From Pseudomonadales bacterium (lineage in GTDB: Bacteria > Pseudomonadota > Gammaproteobacteria > Pseudomonadales > Pseudohongiellaceae), in NCBI GenBank assembly GCA_024234325.1, contig JACKOJ010000005.1:1-64000 (forward strand): a stretch of DNA of 64,000 bases, in the 5' to 3' direction. The number at the start of each line of letters is the position of its first letter. The first letter of the stretch is position 1. Below the pieces are notes generated by a model. It did no database searches. It was not told the origin of the DNA and worked only from the letters and a program-made list of their open reading frames with translations. The translations under genes were made by a program, and so were the position numbers. Below are positions 59,175 through 64,000 of the stretch, piece after piece.

Positions 59175-61529
59175 CTAGCTGACGGCAGCCAGCTTGCCCT
59201 CCCGCAGGCTGCGCAGGGCGTCTTCCATTTCTTCCAGCGTGATCGGCATGCCCAGGAAATAACCCTGAATATAGTCGCAGTCGAAAGTGCTCAGGACGTC
59301 GATGTCTTCCTGTGATTCGGCGCCCTCCATTGTCACCAGCAGGCCGTTGGAATGGCACAGTTCCACCAGCGGCTTGAGAATCTGCCGGTTTCCCCGCTTC
59401 AGCGTCTGCTGAATGAATCCCTTGTCGAACTTCACCATCGTGATCGGGTATTCCACAATACGCAGAAGTGATGTGAAACCCGCGCCAAAATCGTCCAGGG
59501 CCAGTTGATAGCCGGCGCTGCTGAGTCGTTTGAGGAAGCTGCGGGCATGGGCGGTCAGTTCGATGTTGACCGTTTCGGTAATCTCAAGCTGGATGTGGCG
59601 AGGCTCAATCTGGAAACGTTTGGCATAGCGATCCAGCACCTCGCTCAGATTGGACAACTGCAACTGGGCAGAGGAAATGTTCAGTGACATCTTGAAGTCG
59701 CGTCCCAGCATCTGGCGGATTTGCGGGTAGGTCGAAAGTCCCCTGCTGATCACCCACTCATCGATCATGGTAAACACACCGCAGGACTCGCCGATGGGGA
59801 CAAATTCATCCGGCTCCACCACCCCCAGTTTGCGTGAGTTCCAGCGCAACAGAGCCTCGAAGCCATCCAGCTCTCCGGTTTTGACGTTCAGTAGCGGCAT
59901 ATAGACCAGTTTGAATTCCAGGTCTGGATTGACCAGCTTGAGTGCATTCTCGATTTCCTGGCGGCGACGCAGTTTCTGCGCCAGTTCCTGAGAGTAGTAG
60001 GCGGCCTGGTTTTTGCCCTGCAGTTTGGCCTGGTACATCGCGGTATCGGCATTGGAGATCAACTGGCTGAAGGAGTCTCCGTCCCGTGGGTAAAGGGCGA
60101 TGCCGATGCTTGTGGTAATGGGAAAGCGGGCCTTGGCGAAATGCAGGCCGTCTTCCATTTGCCGCAGCACCATGTCGGCAATCTGCTGCGCGGCGTCCAG
60201 CGCATTCTTTTGCCGTATCAGCAGGCAGAACTGGTCACCGGCCACGCGACCGGCGATCACGACAGGACCCTTGCCATCAGCCGTACTGGAAGAACGGATC
60301 ACCGACACATCCGCCAGGCTGAGGCCGAATGCCGTCAGCAGCTCGTCGCCGAAGCGGTGACCGTATTTGTCGTTCACGAACTTGAAGTTGTCCAGGTCCA
60401 GGTACATCAGCGCCACCTGTTCCGAACGCGCTCTGGCGGTCTCCAGAGCCTCCTGCCCCACCTGGGAAATGAAATTGAGGTTGTACAGCCCGGTCAGAGG
60501 GTCCTGTTCCATCAGGCGCCGGGTCTCCTTGTAAGACTGGGACAGTGTGTCGTACAGCGTGCCGAAGGTGCGCGCCAGGCTGCCGATTTCGCTGCCGCCC
60601 AGGTGGCGTTTTGGCAGTTCTGTCTGCCGGTTTGCCAGCACGTCGGAAAGGTCCTGCTCCAGTTGCGACACCGGGCGGGTGATGTAACGGGTGACCAGTC
60701 CGTACAGGCAGATGGAGGCGGTCAGCGCGAAGACCAGGCTGATCAGGGCAAGCCAGCCGGCCAGCGGCAGCAACTGCTGCTGCAGGTGGTTCTCCGGCAG
60801 GGAAATCTGCAGCGTCTGTCCTGCGGTCAGGGGGGCAGAGGCGGTCAGGGGTGACAGTGCCCGCGGCGCATCTCCGATGGTAAAGTGCGCGCCCAGTTCG
60901 GCTTCGAGTTGCTGCCGCAGGGTGTTGAAGCCGGTGGGTTCAATGGCGAGCACCACGGTGAGAGCCTTGTCCGCCTGCACCGGAAGAGGCTGCACAAAGG
61001 TCTGCTGGTCGATCAGCTCGGCCTTGACCAGCAGGTTGTGCGAGCCGGCATCGGGAATATAGGCCCAGCGTTCCAGCGCGCCTTCGTTGAACATGCCGAA
61101 AATGAATGCTTCAAGCTGCGGGCTGATCTCGCTGAAAGGGTCTGTGCTGAATTCCACATGGCTGTGGATATGGGGTTCGGGTGAACGCATGCCGATCGAC
61201 ACGCTGAGATAGTCAGTCTGCACTTCATCATTTGAGCGCAGCGTGTCTTCCAGGCTGCGGGACAGGCCGAGATTGCTGAACTCGTCGTCCATGGTCTGCA
61301 GGTATTGACGCAGGGCGTGGCTCTGGGTGGTGGAGAGCATGTAACTCTCGGCGAAGGTTGCGTAGCGTCCGAATTCGGACGCCAGTTGCGTCACCGCGTT
61401 GTTGATGCGGTATTGCTCCTGCCGTTCGAGGAAGTTGCGCGCCTGCTCATAGACCACCATGGAGGCGACGACGAAACTCAACAACACCACCGGAGTAATG
61501 ACCAGCAGCGCGCGCTTATTGAGAGTCAT
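59175..61529 (-). CDS. MbaA-like sensor: periplasmic domain, HAMP, degenerate GGDEF, EAL phosphodiesterase
   Basis: The 784-aa protein has an N-terminal helix (residues 7-28), a periplasmic sensing domain (about 30-260), a second helix (about 262-284) and a HAMP segment (RYITRPVSQLEQDLSDVL). It continues with a GGDEF domain (about 335-515) and an EAL domain (about 530-775). The GGDEF motif reads AGDQF, with the essential Glu replaced by Gln, so diguanylate cyclase activity should be lost. EAL residues are complete: FEALLRW, NISSAQL, EITET, DDFGAGFTS, VKFDK, EGAES and QGYFLGMP. Its 5' end overlaps the upstream PotD-like gene by 14 bases, the same arrangement as Vibrio nspS-mbaA. It probably hydrolyses c-di-GMP under polyamine control. 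Confidence 0.85.
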   Translation of the reverse strand: MTLNKRALLVITPVVLLSFVVASMVVYEQARNFLERQEQYRINNAVTQLASEFGRYATFAESYMLSTTQSHALRQYLQTMDDEFSNLGLSRSLEDTLRSNDEVQTDYLSVSIGMRSPEPHIHSHVEFSTDPFSEISPQLEAFIFGMFNEGALERWAYIPDAGSHNLLVKAELIDQQTFVQPLPVQADKALTVVLAIEPTGFNTLRQQLEAELGAHFTIGDAPRALSPLTASAPLTAGQTLQISLPENHLQQQLLPLAGWLALISLVFALTASICLYGLVTRYITRPVSQLEQDLSDVLANRQTELPKRHLGGSEIGSLARTFGTLYDTLSQSYKETRRLMEQDPLTGLYNLNFISQVGQEALETARARSEQVALMYLDLDNFKFVNDKYGHRFGDELLTAFGLSLADVSVIRSSSTADGKGPVVIAGRVAGDQFCLLIRQKNALDAAQQIADMVLRQMEDGLHFAKARFPITTSIGIALYPRDGDSFSQLISNADTAMYQAKLQGKNQAAYYSQELAQKLRRRQEIENALKLVNPDLEFKLVYMPLLNVKTGELDGFEALLRWNSRKLGVVEPDEFVPIGESCGVFTMIDEWVISRGLSTYPQIRQMLGRDFKMSLNISSAQLQLSNLSEVLDRYAKRFQIEPRHIQLEITETVNIELTAHARSFLKRLSSAGYQLALDDFGAGFTSLLRIVEYPITMVKFDKGFIQQTLKRGNRQILKPLVELCHSNGLLVTMEGAESQEDIDVLSTFDCDYIQGYFLGMPITLEEMEDALRSLREGKLAAVS

Positions 61530-62568
61530 GGAGTTCCACCAGGGTGCTTGTGATGCGGTCGCGCAGCATGATGTTCTTGATACTGATGTTCAGGTCATAG
61601 TGCTGCAGCCTGTGCAGGTACTCGCCCTGGGGAAAGAGGTTCGGATCTGCACGCAGCTCCTCGCTCAGCAGAGGCAGTGCTGCCTTGTTGGCGGTGGTGA
61701 TGCCCAGAATCTCGGAATTGCGTGCGGCAACCTCCGGAATGTTCATGAAGTTGATGAAATCCATGGCCAGCGACTTGTTGCTGGACTGCGCCAAAATCGC
61801 CAGGCACTCGCCCCACAGCATGCTGCCTTCGTCCGGGATCACATAGGCCCAGTTGTCGGTACCGCTCAGGGCATTGAGCTGCTTCTGGTCCCCGGAATAG
61901 GCAAGCGCCAGATAGAGCTGGTCTGCGTCCGGGCTGTTGTTCAGGAACGATATCGAATAGTCGAAGGTCAGTACCCAGGGAATCAGTGTCTGCATTTGTT
62001 CGAAGACTTCGCGCAGGATGAGCTCGTCGTCCGTCGTCACAGGGGCATCACGCAGGATCAGGGCCGGAGCCAGCGTATCGACATAGTTCTCCACCAGCCC
62101 GATATGGCCTTGCATGGCCGGCTTCGGATGCATCAGATCGTTCCAGGAGTGGGGAGCCGGAATCACCTTGTCGCGACGGTAGACGAGCCCGAGAGATCCC
62201 CACATATAAGGCACGCTGAAGTTCCCGCAACGCTGGGCCCATACCGGATCGGCGTTCACCAGATTGGGCGTATTGCGGTACTGGGACAGGGGGACAAAGA
62301 AATCACGCTCTCCGATTACGGAGGCGGTGGTTGGGTCAAGCACGACCAGGTCGATGCGGGTGGACTCTGAGGAAAACAGGATGGTGTTGCGGACCTCGTC
62401 CTTGTCGAAGAATATCTGGTTGATATGAACCCCTGACTGCGCTTCCCACTGCGCAATCGCTTCATCCGAGAAATAGGCTTCCCAGGTCAGTAGGTTAAGG
62501 GTCTGTGCATGGCTGGCGCCGGTCCCAAGCGCCAGCAGCAGGCACAGTGCAAAGCCGGAATGCTGCAT
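61516..62568 (-). CDS. NspS-like periplasmic polyamine-binding protein (PotD family)
   Basis: The 350-aa protein has a signal peptide (residues 1-21, cut after SHA) and a PotD-type solute-binding fold, with LLTWEAYFSDEAIAQWEAQS at the start of the mature protein. Other features are VPYMWGSLGLVYRRDKV and SGDQKQLNALSG. No ABC permease or ATPase genes accompany it; instead a GGDEF-EAL sensor overlaps by 14 bases. It therefore acts more likely as a ligand sensor for that protein, as V. cholerae NspS does for MbaA, than as a transporter subunit. It has no Shine-Dalgarno: the bases just before the ATG are CCTCCTT. Confidence 0.82.
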   Translation of the reverse strand: MQHSGFALCLLLALGTGASHAQTLNLLTWEAYFSDEAIAQWEAQSGVHINQIFFDKDEVRNTILFSSESTRIDLVVLDPTTASVIGERDFFVPLSQYRNTPNLVNADPVWAQRCGNFSVPYMWGSLGLVYRRDKVIPAPHSWNDLMHPKPAMQGHIGLVENYVDTLAPALILRDAPVTTDDELILREVFEQMQTLIPWVLTFDYSISFLNNSPDADQLYLALAYSGDQKQLNALSGTDNWAYVIPDEGSMLWGECLAILAQSSNKSLAMDFINFMNIPEVAARNSEILGITTANKAALPLLSEELRADPNLFPQGEYLHRLQHYDLNISIKNIMLRDRITSTLVELHDSQ

Positions 62569-62600
62569 AAGGAGGACGACCGAATTGGTTATTGAGGGTG

Positions 62601-62606
62601 ATTATA
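62601..62606 (-). promoter_or_regulatory. Perfect -10 box for the nspS-mbaA-like pair
   Basis: On the minus strand TATAAT lies at 62601-62606, 32 bases before the ATG, giving a leader of about 25 nt. No convincing -35 exists at the correct spacing (best CTCTAT, 17 bp), so an activator may be required. Confidence 0.45.
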
Positions 62607-62710
62607 AGCAAATCGCCGCAAAAATAGAGGCGGCTGGAGCGAAAACACCTAAGTTGACCCTTTTTTGACCACCGATCCCTTCCTGCCGAAGACAGGGGGC
62701 TGGGTGTGGC

Positions 62711-63619
62711 TCAGTGGCGTGCCTGGCGAACCTGGTCGATGTCCATGCACATCTGCAGGACGCCGCTGAGCACCCGCAGACTATGCCGCTGCACCAGATC
62801 GGGGGGGATAAAGAAGAGATGGTGGTTGGCAACCGCCTGCAACTGCGGCCAGCGCCGCCAGTCGTCCAGCCACTCCGGCCGGGCGATGTCCATGCCGCTG
62901 GCAATGATGACCTCGGGGTTGCGCGCGAGCACGGCCTCTTCGCTGACCTTGGGGGCAAGGCCGAGATCGCCGAAAATATTCTCGCCGCCACAGACGGTGA
63001 TGACATCGTTGATCAGCTCATGCCCACCGACACTGATTAGCGGCGCATTCCAGACCTGATAGAACACCGAGACCGGTGCGGCATTCTCGTAGCGGGCACG
63101 AACGGTGTCGATCTGTTCGCGGAAATAGCGTGCACCGGCGTCTCCGGTCTCCTGCGTTCCCGCCAGGCGGGCGAGTTTCTCGATCTGCTCGGGAATGCTC
63201 ATCAGCGTGAGCGGTTCGGCCACATAAACCTTGTAGCCCAGATCGATGAGTCGTTGCAGTGCCTGGCGTGGATTGCCGCTGCGCCAGGCCACGATCAGAT
63301 CAGGCTGCAGGGCGACGATTGCTTCCATGTCCAGCAGATCGTAGCGTCCGACTATCGGAATGCCCTGGGCTTCCGGAGGGAAATCGCTGTATTCGGTCAC
63401 GCCGACAACGTGACGGCCTGCGCCCGCCACAAACAGCAGTTCGGTGAGTGACGGCGCCAGGCTGATGATGCGCTGTGCCGGGGCATCCAGGCTTACCGTC
63501 TGTTGATTGTCGTCCACAACGCTGATCCCTTGGGCGACGAGGCAGGAGCTGGTGCCCGCACTGAGCAACAGGCCCAGCAACAGGCCCAGAAGCAGGCGAA
63601 GAAATGGCCGGGCGCGCAT
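62711..63619 (-). CDS. btuF: Cobalamin-binding periplasmic protein BtuF-like
   Basis: The 302-aa protein has a signal peptide (residues 1-30) and the class III binding-protein fold with two lobes joined by a helix. Typical motifs are RIISLAPSLTELLFVAGAG, GVTEYSDFPPEA and LQPDLIVAWRSGNP. These match BtuF more than FecB/FepB by the SYSDYP-like motif (TEYSDFPP). It starts at ATG 63619, overlapping the cobO stop by one base. BtuCD genes are not in the window. Specificity for vitamin B12 is inferred partly from cobO. Confidence 0.85.
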   Translation of the reverse strand: MRARPFLRLLLGLLLGLLLSAGTSSCLVAQGISVVDDNQQTVSLDAPAQRIISLAPSLTELLFVAGAGRHVVGVTEYSDFPPEAQGIPIVGRYDLLDMEAIVALQPDLIVAWRSGNPRQALQRLIDLGYKVYVAEPLTLMSIPEQIEKLARLAGTQETGDAGARYFREQIDTVRARYENAAPVSVFYQVWNAPLISVGGHELINDVITVCGGENIFGDLGLAPKVSEEAVLARNPEVIIASGMDIARPEWLDDWRRWPQLQAVANHHLFFIPPDLVQRHSLRVLSGVLQMCMDIDQVRQARH

Positions 63620-64000
63620 CAGTAATCGATCCCCTTTTGCACCCGCACACCGCTGTTGAAGGCGTGTTTGATATCGCGTACTTCACTGACAGTATCGGCG
63701 AGTTCGAGCAGAGCATCGCTGGCATTGCGCCCAGTCACGATCACGTGCTGGTGTGCCGGTCGCTCGCGCAGGGTCTGCAGCACGTCCGTGGCATCGAGAT
63801 AGCCATAGGTCAGCATATAGGTCAGCTCGTCGAGCAGCACCACCTGAACCGCGGGGTTGCGCAGCAGGGCGGCTGCGTGGGCCCAGGTTTCCCGGGCGGC
63901 GGCGATATCGAGTTCCCGGTCCTGGGTTTCCCAGGTGAACCCGGTCGCCATGACGTGGAATTCCACGAGCGGATGAGAGGCGAAGAGCAGATGCTCCCCG
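63619..64000 (-). CDS. cobO: Cob(I)yrinic acid a,c-diamide adenosyltransferase (5' end outside the window)
   Basis: CobO/BtuR adenosylates the corrin cobalt. The window holds about 126 C-terminal codons, open to base 64000. Motifs are EFHVMATGFTWETQDRE, LDELTYMLTYGYLD and HVIVTGRNASDALLELAD, all typical of the family. The ATP-binding P-loop (GxGKT) lies upstream, outside the window. The GTG at 63966 is an internal codon, not the start. It overlaps btuF by one base, suggesting one cobalamin operon. Confidence 0.92.
   Translation of the reverse strand, partial: GEHLLFASHPLVEFHVMATGFTWETQDRELDIAAARETWAHAAALLRNPAVQVVLLDELTYMLTYGYLDATDVLQTLRERPAHQHVIVTGRNASDALLELADTVSEVRDIKHAFNSGVRVQKGIDY

Noticed and set aside
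61516..62568. Polyamine ABC transporter subunit (PotD)
   Set aside because: No potABC genes nearby and the gene overlaps a GGDEF-EAL sensor.
63619..63966. Stand-alone 115-aa CobO-like protein starting at 63966
   Set aside because: The frame continues in family-typical sequence (GEHLLF) to the window edge; 63966 is an internal GTG.

Overview
The window is chromosomal DNA of a gammaproteobacterium, probably of the Pseudomonas/Oceanospirillales group. Reasons: the gene order rnr-rlmB-rpsF-rpsR-(DUF2232)-rplI-dnaB; an EarP/EF-P pair with Arg32; a PLP fold-III ornithine/lysine decarboxylase; a glyA-nrdR-ribD-ribE-ribBA-ribH-nusB-thiL-pgpA-ribA run; and Pseudomonas-style REP sequences. Species cannot be fixed from sequence alone. 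Coding is dense and GC-rich, so most genes carry long meaningless antisense frames, which are left out.

Layout. 1-836: right edge of a genomic island, with a P4-type integrase cut by the window edge, a palindromic control region and a tRNA-Leu(CAG) as probable attachment site. 970-13555: housekeeping block (rnr, rlmB, rpsF-rpsR-DUF2232-rplI, dnaB, alr, radA, a DUF599 protein, a TcyP-type cystine symporter). 13604-18579: ornithine/lysine decarboxylase on the minus strand, then the MdlA/MdlB ABC exporter pair. 18580-22356: two large multi-hairpin repeats and a minus-strand operon of one PQQ dehydrogenase followed by two YceI lipocalin-like proteins. 22744-35063: ppdK, earP-efp, an orphan ATP-grasp ligase, two cupin genes, rlmKL, a sodium:solute symporter and rlmJ. 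35111-42486: three tandem, closely related PQQ dehydrogenases, each with its own look-alike promoter and terminator. 42538-49168: a third multi-hairpin repeat, gapA, a DUF748 protein, a DUF2061 protein and a DnaT-like/lambda-P-like helicase-loader pair. 49249-59165: ettA and the glyA-to-riboflavin/thiamine block. 59175-62568: an NspS/MbaA-type polyamine-sensing c-di-GMP pair. 62711-64000: btuF and the 3' part of cobO.

How the genes fit together. The four PQQ dehydrogenases are exported soluble beta-propellers without a membrane anchor or heme-c domain, and no pqq synthesis genes lie in the window. The minus-strand one is followed within 27 and 31 bases by two YceI proteins, a family known to bind isoprenoid quinones, and one of these is a lipoprotein. 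This suggests a route by which a soluble dehydrogenase could reach the quinone pool. The 35-42 kb triplet looks like a recent, gene-converted expansion of the same enzyme type. A polyamine decarboxylase and a polyamine-responsive c-di-GMP module also occur together in the window, though far apart.

The most unusual items are the PQQ-YceI-YceI operon, the tandem PQQ triplet with matching promoters and mosaic identity, the three multi-hairpin repeats whose stems differ in sequence but keep pairing, the chromosomal DnaT(x3)/P pair, and the MbaA-like protein with a ruined GGDEF motif but an intact EAL domain.
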